From Verrucomicrobiia bacterium (GTDB lineage Bacteria; Verrucomicrobiota; Verrucomicrobiia; Limisphaerales; Pedosphaeraceae): a stretch of 64,000 nt of DNA. The notes beneath the pieces are model-generated. The model saw only the letters and a program-made list of their open reading frames with translations, searched no databases and had not been told where the DNA came from. Both the position numbers and the translations under genes were made by a program. The stretch covers positions 248,001-312,000 of the forward strand of contig DATAUW010000012.1 of assembly GCA_036268055.1 (NCBI GenBank), given 5' to 3'. Shown here piece after piece: positions 15,586 through 22,420 of this stretch (position 1 is its first letter; every line of letters begins with the position of its first letter).

Positions 15586-15951
15586 TCAGGCTCGCAGTGC
15601 GCCGGCTTCATGAATCTCAATGCGGTTGCCAAAGGGATCGCGTACGAAGAAGCGTTTCCAAGGCGCTGGACGGCCATCGGCAGTTTCCACGCCGGCAGTC
15701 TTCAGATTGGCTCTCAATTTATCCACATCGGCACACTCAAGGCCGAAGTGCCGTTGCGCGTCTGGTCCAAAAGGTTGCTCCTCGACTGAGAGATGAATAT
15801 CAAGTCCGCCGGCGTCAAACCATACGCCGCCGCGAACTCGAAGCGGCTCGGGTTTGGGAATTTCCCGCAAGCCAAGCTGCCCGGTGTAGAACGAACGGGC
15901 AAGGTCTTCGCTGCCCCTGGGCATGCTGATATTGATATGGGAAAGACGCAT
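15586..15951 (-). CDS. VOC (glyoxalase/bleomycin-resistance) family protein
   Basis: A 121-residue single-domain VOC protein. The start at 15951 (MRLSHINISM) matches the family; a longer frame adds six residues. It shows the beta-alpha-beta-beta-beta repeats, metal-ligand positions near His5 (LSHINI), HFGLECADVD and the final RDPFGNRIEIHE with the conserved metal-binding Glu. VOC enzymes include glyoxalase I, dioxygenases and resistance proteins; the exact activity is not readable. Confidence 0.85.
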   Translation of the reverse strand: MRLSHINISMPRGSEDLARSFYTGQLGLREIPKPEPLRVRGGVWFDAGGLDIHLSVEEQPFGPDAQRHFGLECADVDKLRANLKTAGVETADGRPAPWKRFFVRDPFGNRIEIHEAGALRA

Positions 15952-16029
15952 GGAGGGTAATGTTTCCAATAATCACTCCGCGGTGCAATAGTGAATGTTC
16001 TTCAACGCATTCAAGTTTCCAGCCGCACC

Positions 16030-16290
16030 TTATATTTGTGGTGAGGTCCGCCGTCCCTGCCGGGACGGATTATTTTGTTTGGAGGTCGTTCCGGGGATGT
16101 TATTCCCGGTAAGATCCAGCAACCCTCCGGGTTGCAAGAAACTGGGATGCGCTCAACGGGCGCAACTTGACACTGCCCCCAAAAACGGCAGGGCTGAACT
16201 GCCCGGCACGGAGCACCTTTGCTGGCGTACGAATGCTCCACCGGCGGCGCGGCAGCGCCGCCGTATCACGGGGCAGTCCGCGGATGCGCG
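16030..16290. repeat. Cluster of tandem imperfect palindromes
   Basis: A run of short hairpins in series: GTCCCTGCCGGGAC, GTTCCGGGGATGTTATTCCCGG, AACCCTCCGGGTTGC, GCGCTCAACGGGCGC and CGGCGGCGCGGCAGCGCCGCCG. The first is a variant of the GTCCC-TGC-GGGAC unit of the 255-bp repeat. It occupies nearly all of the gene-free interval 15952-16312. No coding frame. Confidence 0.6.
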
Positions 16291-16312
16291 CAATTCAAGC
16301 TCTCGCGACGCG

Positions 16313-16585
16313 TTAGGCGGTGTGCTCGCAATAAATCTCGGGTGGCGTTCCGGTTGGTCGTGAGGGTGGCGTCAAGGATGGCGGAGTTGGCGGCGGTGAA
16401 CCTCCACCACTGGATGATGATCCTCGGAGGCGATGGTTGAGGGTGATAACCACGTGGGTAATCACGTAAAGCAATGGAAGCACTAAGGCTACGCCGGTGA
16501 GAATGTCGTGACCGCGAAGGCGGTAAAAAATCGCGAGGATCAATGAGCCTGAAAGGATGTGGTTGAGTGCGATTTTTGGGTTCAT
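16313..16585 (-). CDS. Small membrane protein, hypothetical
   Basis: A 90-residue frame with two hydrophobic segments (about residues 10-22 and 27-49) and a Gly/Ser/Pro-rich cytoplasmic or periplasmic tail ending in EHTA. No family recognised. It lies next to a palindrome cluster, and the Pro-rich tail could reflect translated repeat DNA, so it may not be a real gene. Confidence 0.35.
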   Translation of the reverse strand: MNPKIALNHILSGSLILAIFYRLRGHDILTGVALVLPLLYVITHVVITLNHRLRGSSSSGGGSPPPTPPSLTPPSRPTGTPPEIYCEHTA

Positions 16586-16764
16586 ATTTTTTTCGTACGT
16601 GGCGATGGTTTTGTCGATTAAGTATCGTGTCCTCGAAAACCGAAATGGTAAGCGACAAAACGATTAACCTTTTGGAAAAAATCGGCGATGAATTTTAATC
16701 GCATCCTACTTGGAATTGGTAAATGGTCATCCTTGCTTGCTGGTTTTCCCCTCATCAGTTGGAT

Positions 16765-17808
16765 TTAGTAATCTGACGCAGAATTAAACCAACTCAAGTC
16801 GCGTCCGATTAATAGTTCGGTCATTTTCGCATGGTGTGTGTTTTTCATCGCAATGGGTTTGGCCTGAAATCCAAACTCTGCGGCGAGTATCGCGACTTCG
16901 GGAGTGTTGTCGTAGGTCATGAGGAAATCGCCCTTGCAGACTCGCATTGCCGCAAATAATCGGCGATGGTCAATCTGCCATTTTGTGTAGAGACGCCGCG
17001 CCGCGAGTGTGTATGGTGGGTCAATAAAAAAGACCGCATCTTTGTCAGCTCTCTGTTCTTCAAGGAGAACGAATCCGTCACCCTCTACAAATGTTAGTCG
17101 ATCTTTAAGGTGATTTATTTCCCGAATCCGACGCGCAAGCGTTTCAGGATACCACCGGGACATAAGTCCTCGACCATTTTCGCCCGCTTTGACCAGACCC
17201 GCTCCAGCAGCCATAATTCCACCGCGTTGAACACGATTGCGTAGAATCGTCTGAAACGCTTTTTCGCGAACTGATTCAATTGATGCGTCAAGAACTCTGC
17301 GAACATTCTCTATTGAGAGTTCAAAGCCTAGGATCTCATTCGCGAGCCACTCTGCATGTCCGTTTAACACAACACGCCAAACAGCTGCTACTCCGGAATC
17401 AAGCTCAGCGAAGACTACATGTTTCGCCAAACGTTCAAACGCCACTGTGAGACTTACAATGCCGCCGCCGGCAAATGGCTCTATGAAGCGAGTCGGCAAT
17501 TTCGATTTGCTCTGAAGCCAGTCCCGAAGATACGGAATGAACCAAGTCTTGCCGCCAGGGTATCGAAATGGGCTCCGCTGCGGAACACTCGCGACGTTGA
17601 TGGGCTGGTCTGAAGTATAGCGAACCCGGCGTTGCGGAGCGGCTTCCAAAAACAAGCCATTGGGTTCCTCTCGAACACAGAAACTGCCCGCCGCGTCGAG
17701 ATGGTGGGCGATGTCTAGAAGATCATTCGCCATCCGAGCTGGTACCCGGATAACGGTAGTTTTGCCCGAGGTCCATTTCCTAGGAAAGGTAGTTGAAGAG
17801 CGGCCCAT
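16765..17808 (-). CDS. D12-class (Dam-type) N6-adenine DNA methyltransferase
   Basis: A 347-residue methylase of the D12/Dam alpha class: FRYPGGK (residues 81-87), EPFAGGG (110-116, S-adenosylmethionine site) and the catalytic DPPY (263-266, FIDPPYT). It transfers a methyl group to adenine N6 in a specific DNA site. The first 75 residues are an extra N-terminal part (WTSGKTTVIRVPARMANDLLDIA...) that resembles nothing in Dam and may form a small DNA-binding or AbrB-like module. It is divergent from a NotI-family endonuclease 144 bases away, so it is almost surely the protective methylase of a restriction system. Composition is poorer in GC than neighbours. Confidence 0.88.
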   Translation of the reverse strand: MGRSSTTFPRKWTSGKTTVIRVPARMANDLLDIAHHLDAAGSFCVREEPNGLFLEAAPQRRVRYTSDQPINVASVPQRSPFRYPGGKTWFIPYLRDWLQSKSKLPTRFIEPFAGGGIVSLTVAFERLAKHVVFAELDSGVAAVWRVVLNGHAEWLANEILGFELSIENVRRVLDASIESVREKAFQTILRNRVQRGGIMAAGAGLVKAGENGRGLMSRWYPETLARRIREINHLKDRLTFVEGDGFVLLEEQRADKDAVFFIDPPYTLAARRLYTKWQIDHRRLFAAMRVCKGDFLMTYDNTPEVAILAAEFGFQAKPIAMKNTHHAKMTELLIGRDLSWFNSASDY

Positions 17809-17844
17809 GCGACGAAATCTAGTACATCAACTGCCCGGAGTCAA

Positions 17845-17874
17845 CCCTGTAACAGGGCTATTATCCGTGTTACA
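17845..17874. promoter_or_regulatory. Inverted repeats between methylase and endonuclease genes
   Basis: The shared promoter region has CCCTG-TAA-CAGGG (17845-17857) and a wider TGTAAC (17848-17853) / GTTACA (17869-17874) pair. Such symmetry is what a controller or methylase autoregulator would bind. No controller (C) gene is present. Confidence 0.45.
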
Positions 17875-17952
17875 TCTCAATTATTGGCCATACCGCTGTG
17901 ACTTTCGAAGCTTTAGGCTCGCTCTTGTGACGGGACTGTTGAAAATAATTGC

Positions 17953-18786
17953 ATGGCTTTCAAAATTACGGAAGTTTTCGGCTACTCCGTGGAAGACAAG
18001 AGTCCGGAAGCAATTGCTTCACGGGTGGAGAAACCATGTCCCTTTCAGTTGCCTGGAATGCCTTGCACCAAGGTCAGTAAATCTGACCCTTTGGGTGTCT
18101 GCATGTTCGGCGACTCTCAAATCGGCACCCCTGTTTGCCCGATCCGTTTTGTTCAGAACGGTCAGATGTTTGTAGATGTCGCGAGGGCTGCGTTTGGCAC
18201 CGGACGAAAGATTGTTATCCGTCCCGAGTTACGGATTTTACGAAAGGAAAATGGCAAAAAGGCAGGCAAAGTCGACTACATTATCGGTTTGCTCGGTGAA
18301 GATGGAAAGCCTGCTGATTTCTGCGCTCTCGAAGTCCAAGCAGTTTATGTGTCTGGGAATTCCTATTATCCGATGTTCCATGAATTCCTCAACACGGGCA
18401 TCCCACCTCACGAGCAAAGGGGTATGGATTGGCTTTCTAGCCGCAAGCGCCTAATCTACCAACTCAATCTCAAAGTACCAGTTTTTCGTCGCTGGGGCAA
18501 AAAATTCTTTGTTGCGGTAGACCAACAGTTTTTCAAGGCGCTTCCCAAAATGAAACGCGTTCCTGACATCGAGAACAGTGAGGTGACGTGGGTGCTTTAC
18601 GATTTCAAACGCCGGGATAAGGGCGCACGGTTCAGCATGAGCCCCGCAGAATTTTACTGCACCGAATGGGCAGACGTTGAGGTAGCTTTACGCGAGGGAG
18701 TTCCGCCAAAACAAATGGAAATCCTCAATGATGTTTACGCCGCGATGACGAGGAAGCAACGGCCAATAACGGCGATTGACATTTAG
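17953..18786 (+). CDS. NotI-family type II restriction endonuclease
   Basis: A 277-residue protein resembling NotI. Residues 1-62 give ITEVFGYSVEDKSPEA and a four-cysteine set (Cys29, 38, 50, 62; CPFQLPGMPC, PLGVC, PVCPIRF), as in the iron-binding Cys4 site of NotI. The nuclease core follows with Asp108 (KVDYII), Glu127 and Gln129 (ALEVQAVYVSG), the PD-(D/E)xK variant with Gln used by NotI. It cuts unmethylated DNA at a specific site, not predictable here. The partner is an adenine methylase, whereas NotI is paired with a cytosine-N4 methylase, so the site should contain an A. Start ATG 17953. Confidence 0.75.
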   Translation: MAFKITEVFGYSVEDKSPEAIASRVEKPCPFQLPGMPCTKVSKSDPLGVCMFGDSQIGTPVCPIRFVQNGQMFVDVARAAFGTGRKIVIRPELRILRKENGKKAGKVDYIIGLLGEDGKPADFCALEVQAVYVSGNSYYPMFHEFLNTGIPPHEQRGMDWLSSRKRLIYQLNLKVPVFRRWGKKFFVAVDQQFFKALPKMKRVPDIENSEVTWVLYDFKRRDKGARFSMSPAEFYCTEWADVEVALREGVPPKQMEILNDVYAAMTRKQRPITAIDI

Positions 18787-18821
18787 CTTTGCCAGCATCA
18801 TTCATAACACCATTCTCTTGA

Positions 18822-19046
18822 CTAACAATAAACCTTACCCGACTCGATATTCCGTCAACCCGACCGCTGCTTGACCTGAATAATTATCGCTTCCATGATT
18901 TGCCGACTTACGGGGCGGTATCGAATCGCACGCGGTACGCGGAGGTGGGAGTTCAAGATCGTGCTTTAGAGCTTCTTCAAACAACCGATTCATTTGATTT
19001 GGAGAGCCTGAAGGATTCCATCAAGACAAACACCTATGCCGCTTGA
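18822..19046 (+). pseudogene. Unidentified gene remnant
   Basis: A stop-free stretch of 74 codons without a start codon reads like a natural C-terminus: LDIPSTRPLLDLNNYRFHDLP, then SNRTRYAEVGVQDRALELL and FDLESLKDSIKTNTYAA before TGA. It lies between the NotI-like gene and the broken Phd antitoxin module. The SNRTRY...ALELL...FDLESLKD pattern is faintly like the end of C45-family acyltransferases, but too short to assign. Confidence 0.35.
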
Positions 19047-19103
19047 GTGGGAATGTGCTTATGATAAAATGGTTAGTGACTGGTTAATTTGAAAAAGGTG
19101 AAT

Positions 19104-19394
19104 ATGGCAAGTATCTCAGTTCTTGATGCAAAAACTCGCTTTGGTGAGTTGCTCGAAAGGGTCGCGCAGGGTGAGGAGGTGGTGATCACCAAGCACGACA
19201 AGCCGGTGGCGCGCATCATCCCGGAGGGGCGTTCGTCTGCCAAATCCATTCGGGAAGCGGTGGCTTCGATTCGGGAGTTGCGCGGGCGGATCGAAGCCCG
19301 GACGAAGGGCAAATCAAAGCTTTCATTGGATGACGTCAAATCGGCGCGGGGCGAGGGCCGCAAGTCAGCGGTTCGTGGGTGGTGGATGCTATAG
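19104..19394 (+). CDS. Phd/YefM-type antitoxin with read-through tail
   Basis: A 96-residue product from the ATG at 19104, preceded by AAAAAGGTG; a TTG at 19089 is less likely. ASISVLDAKTRFGELLERVAQGEEVVITKHDKPVARIIP is the Phd/YefM family signature (DNA-binding antitoxins of VapC/Doc/RelE toxins). After ARGEGRK the frame continues SAVRGWWML, unlike relatives, which stop here. A one-base change would restore a GTGA overlap at 19364-19367 (now GTCA): TGA would end the antitoxin and GTG would start the toxin. The toxin downstream is a stub, so this is an orphan of a broken module. Confidence 0.78.
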   Translation: MASISVLDAKTRFGELLERVAQGEEVVITKHDKPVARIIPEGRSSAKSIREAVASIRELRGRIEARTKGKSKLSLDDVKSARGEGRKSAVRGWWML

Positions 19395-19522
19395 CGGGCC
19401 GGGGCGGGTTTAGAGTTAGTGGAGATCATACGGCTCGCGGGTTTACGTGTTCAAATTGCAAAGCTGCGGTAGAGAGTAGTGAAACCATATGCACTGGTTG
19501 TGGATCAGTTTTGCTATCCTAA
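19364..19522 (+). pseudogene. VapC-like toxin start fused to a zinc-ribbon remnant
   Basis: In the frame that overlaps the antitoxin end, the sequence reads VSGSWVVDAIAG, resembling the first strand and catalytic Asp of a VapC PIN toxin, then diverges and ends FTCSNCKAAVESSETICTGCGSVLLS before TAA. The second half is a clear zinc ribbon (CxxC...CxxC) unrelated to VapC, so two gene fragments have been joined, probably by deletion. No functional start remains (GTC instead of GTG). Confidence 0.4.
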
Positions 19523-19598
19523 ACCAAAAGAAATTTGAGTTTGCTAAATAAAAAACGGTTAATGATAATCGTCTGATAATTAAATGTTAAGGCGTCAT

Positions 19599-20048
19599 AT
19601 GAAAAGTAAAAATTCCTTAAAAAAAACAACTAGGAAAATTGTAAAACCCACTAAGTTATCAACTAGTGTTAAGAAGGCTATCCCTGCGCCGATCGTTCTT
19701 CAAAATAGCGTATTAACGATGCTAGAGAGCGGAGAAATTTATTTGGATCTGGATAATAATCCCGAATTTTACAATTTTGTACATGGGGTGGGAGATCGCA
19801 CCTGTCGAGTTCGAGTCCAAGCGCCAGCAATTTGGTTGCGGCTCCCTCCTACGGCACAGGTGTCTGTGCAAGTTTTTGGCTTTACTAGAATGGATTTTGA
19901 CAATGGCGCCAATGCTCGGTTGTTGGTGAGTGTCGAGCAGCCGGCCAATGTAAGAAGCGACTATTTTATAAATGTATCAGTTTGGGGTAATACGATTCTC
20001 TATTCAGTTGCCTTTCAATATGCCTCATTTGGATATATAGCCGGCTGA
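19599..20048 (+). CDS. Hypothetical 149-residue protein
   Basis: Starts at the ATG at 19599 (an upstream ATG at 19584 adds five residues). The first 30 residues are Lys/Ser/Thr-rich and basic (KSKNSLKKTTRKIVK); the rest is mostly beta in character (LTMLESGEIYLDLDNNPEF, CRVRVQAPAIWLRLPP, VQVFGFTRM), ending in aromatic strands. No signal peptide, no motif recognised. AT-rich against its neighbours and next to decayed genes, so probably acquired. Function unknown. Confidence 0.5.
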   Translation: MKSKNSLKKTTRKIVKPTKLSTSVKKAIPAPIVLQNSVLTMLESGEIYLDLDNNPEFYNFVHGVGDRTCRVRVQAPAIWLRLPPTAQVSVQVFGFTRMDFDNGANARLLVSVEQPANVRSDYFINVSVWGNTILYSVAFQYASFGYIAG

Positions 20049-20099
20049 GGTAAAAGTTTTACGCTACGCTCGCCCTCCCTTTTTTTTCAGTTGATTGGT

Positions 20100-20561
20100 T
20101 TAGATGATGTAGTCGAGGGGGTTGGCGTGGGTTCCTTGCAGGTCTTTCACGCGCTGGCAGAGTTCGGCGACGGTGACGCCTTCGAGGATTTTGGCGATGG
20201 CGTCGCGGACTTCTTTCATGATGCTGCGGATGCCGCACTTGGATTCGTCGGGGCAGGAGCATTTGGAGTAGAATTTTTCGCTGACGCAACCGACGGGCGC
20301 GAGGGGGCCCTCAATGTGGCGGACGACGAGGGCCAATGAGATTTTCTCGGGGGGCTTGCTGAGGCGGTATCCGCCCGCGACGCCGCGGCGGCTCTCGACG
20401 ATGCCGGCGGATTTGAGGTCGTTGAGGATTTGTTCGAGGAAGCGTTTGGGGATATTTTGTTGCTCGGAGATGGTTTGGATGCGCAGGACGCGTTGATCGT
20501 AATTGAGGCCCAGAACTACGAGGGCTCGAAGGGCGTATTCTCCGCGCAAGGAAAGTTTCAT
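20100..20561 (-). CDS. Rrf2 family transcriptional regulator
   Basis: A 153-residue winged-helix regulator: MKLSLRGEYALRALVVLGL and QQNIPKRFLEQILNDLKSAGIVESRRGVAGGYRLSKPPEKISL are the Rrf2/IscR family signature. Three cysteines lie in the C-terminal loop (GCVSEKF, KCSCPDESKCG), where IscR and NsrR bind Fe-S clusters, so a redox or NO sensor is likely. It is divergent from a porin, with a large inverted repeat overlapping that gene's likely promoter, so autoregulation and porin control are plausible. Confidence 0.88.
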   Translation of the reverse strand: MKLSLRGEYALRALVVLGLNYDQRVLRIQTISEQQNIPKRFLEQILNDLKSAGIVESRRGVAGGYRLSKPPEKISLALVVRHIEGPLAPVGCVSEKFYSKCSCPDESKCGIRSIMKEVRDAIAKILEGVTVAELCQRVKDLQGTHANPLDYII

Positions 20562-20652
20562 AGGGGATAATATACAATCCGCACCGATTTGCTCAAGATT
20601 ATATCGAGGAGAGATTTATAGCGAAAAAAGCCAATGAAAACGGCTGTAAATA

Positions 20653-20698
20653 ATAATATCATAATCTCTATTGACATACTGTAGATTATTGATATTAT
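20653..20698 (+). promoter_or_regulatory. Near-consensus sigma-70 promoter inside a large inverted repeat
   Basis: TTGACA (20671-20676), 16-base spacer, TATTAT (20693-20698) point toward the porin. An imperfect inverted repeat with 15- and 16-nt arms (20653-20667 and 20683-20698; one base offset) covers the spacer and -10. This looks like an operator for the adjacent Rrf2 regulator. About 120 bases separate it from the porin ATG. Confidence 0.6.
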
Positions 20699-20821
20699 CG
20701 TGTGCGTTAACTGAAATGAAGCTTATGAAACACAGGTTCGATTTGGCGTTGGTGGGTGATTGGGCGCGGATGCGCGCGATTTTGGCGTCGCCAGCAAATT
20801 GAACGGTCAAATTCCAATCCC

Positions 20822-22261
20822 ATGAAAAAACCTCGATTCAAACAATTCAATCGTCTGGCAGTGGTCACTGCCATTACTGGTCTTCAACTTGGCGCGGCGG
20901 CACTCCACGGCGCGACGCTTTCGGATGAGGATGTGCAGGCACTCGTCAAGCGGGTCAATGAACTGGAGCAGCAGGTGAAAATTCTCCAGCGCAATCGCGA
21001 GGTGGATCAGGATGTCGCGACGGATAAGGCGAAGGAGTCGGCGATGGTTTCGCTGGGCACCACGGGGTTGGTCGTCAAATCGGGCGATTCGAATTTCACG
21101 ATGATTGCGCATGGATATGTTCAGGCGGACGCGCGTAATTACATCGGGTCGAAGGCGACGCCGGATGAATTTCTATTGCGTCGCGTGCGCCCGATCGTGG
21201 AAGGCACGATTTGGGATAAATTTAATTATCGCCTGATGCTCGACCTGGCGTCGGGCAGCGTGACGGGCAGCACGGCGAACAATGTAGGCATCCTCGATGA
21301 TGCTTATCTTAACGCGCGCATCTTCGATGACCTGCAAGTTCAAGCGGGCAAATTCAAATCGCCCGTGGGATTGGAACGCCTTCAATCCACCGCGGATTTG
21401 TTTTTCGTCGAGACGGGTTTCGCGACCGAGTTGACGCCCAATTACGATCTCGGTGTGGAAGTTCACAATGACCTTTTCACATCGCCCATTGCTTACGCCG
21501 TGGGCGTGTTCAACGGCGCGTCCGATAATGCGAGCGACGATGCCGAAACGGACGAAGGCAAGGACGTGGCTGGCCGGTTGTTCCTGCAACCGTTTTTGAA
21601 AAAGAACATCGCGCCGTTGCGGAATTTGGGTTTCGGCGTGGCGGGTTCTTATGGCGAGCACAATGGCGGTTCGCTTACGAGTTACAAGACGCCTGGGCAG
21701 CAAACGATGTTCACCTACGCCAATGCCGCGCCCGGCGGCGATCTGTATCGCATAGACCCGCAGTTGTTTTGGTATTGGGGTCCGTTCGGCCTGGAGGGCG
21801 AATACAATTTGTCGTCGCAAAAATTGATCTCCACCAAAACCGGCGCGGGAATTCCGCCTTACCAACGCTTCAACAATACCGCGTGGCAGGTCGAGGCTTC
21901 TTACTTCCTCACTGACGAAGAAAATTCTTTCAAGGCAAGTTCGCTCAAGCACGTCACGCCGTGGCATCGGTTCGCACCGACGCAGGGCGAGTGGGGCGCA
22001 TTTGAAGTGGTGGCGCGCGTGCAGCAACTTTCGCTGGATGAAAACGCGTTCACCAGCCACGCGGGCACGAGCTACGCCGCGGCGGGTTCGGCGCAGCGCG
22101 CGACGGCGTGGGGCGTGGGATTGAACTGGTATCTCAACGAAAACCTGAAACTCAATCTCGATTACGAATCCACGACGTTTCACGGCGGCACCGCGCTGGC
22201 CGGATCGGCGACGTCGCGGCCGGAGCATGTGATTCTCAGCCGCATTCAATTCCAATTCTGA
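20822..22261 (+). CDS. Phosphate-selective-type porin (OprO/OprP family)
   Basis: A 479-residue outer-membrane porin. The start is set at ATG 20822, which gives a signal peptide (MKKPRFKQFNRLAVV...ALHGAT); the upstream extension is not protein-like. Residues about 35-60 form a short coiled coil (VKRVNELEQQVKILQR), common in this family. The rest alternates strands and turns, with the family-typical segment FLLRRVRPIVEGTIWDKFNYRLMLD and LQVQAGKFKSPVGLERLQ, ending IQFQF with terminal Phe. Relatives pass phosphate or polyphosphate; specificity here is not proven. Divergent from an Rrf2 regulator and followed by a terminator. Confidence 0.85.
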   Translation: MKKPRFKQFNRLAVVTAITGLQLGAAALHGATLSDEDVQALVKRVNELEQQVKILQRNREVDQDVATDKAKESAMVSLGTTGLVVKSGDSNFTMIAHGYVQADARNYIGSKATPDEFLLRRVRPIVEGTIWDKFNYRLMLDLASGSVTGSTANNVGILDDAYLNARIFDDLQVQAGKFKSPVGLERLQSTADLFFVETGFATELTPNYDLGVEVHNDLFTSPIAYAVGVFNGASDNASDDAETDEGKDVAGRLFLQPFLKKNIAPLRNLGFGVAGSYGEHNGGSLTSYKTPGQQTMFTYANAAPGGDLYRIDPQLFWYWGPFGLEGEYNLSSQKLISTKTGAGIPPYQRFNNTAWQVEASYFLTDEENSFKASSLKHVTPWHRFAPTQGEWGAFEVVARVQQLSLDENAFTSHAGTSYAAAGSAQRATAWGVGLNWYLNENLKLNLDYESTTFHGGTALAGSATSRPEHVILSRIQFQF

Positions 22262-22287
22262 TTTGTTAGGTTAGTAAGTCCTGCGTT

Positions 22288-22327
22288 AAGAGCCGATGGG
22301 TGAAAGTCCGTCGGCTCTTTTATTTTT
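22288..22327 (+). terminator. Terminator after the porin
   Basis: Nine-base-pair stem (AAGAGCCGA at 22288-22296 with TCGGCTCTT at 22311-22319), then TTTATTTTT. It lies 26 bases past the porin stop. Confidence 0.85.
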
Positions 22328-22420
22328 ACGATTGCGTTGCGGCCAGAGATGCAAAAGCGATTTCCTTTCACACCAGACATTGACAACTTCGCGCGCGCAT
22401 CGGAAGGTTAGTCACCAAGC

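Noticed and set aside
16030-16290. Integron attC-like array
   Set aside because: The palindromes are short and lack the paired R/L core sites (RYYYAAC/GTTRRRY) and the gene-cassette arrangement of integrons.
17660-18175. Plus-strand frame overlapping the methylase start and the NotI-like gene
   Set aside because: It is in another frame than the NotI-like gene, runs antisense through the methylase start, and lacks any motif; the NotI-like frame explains the region.
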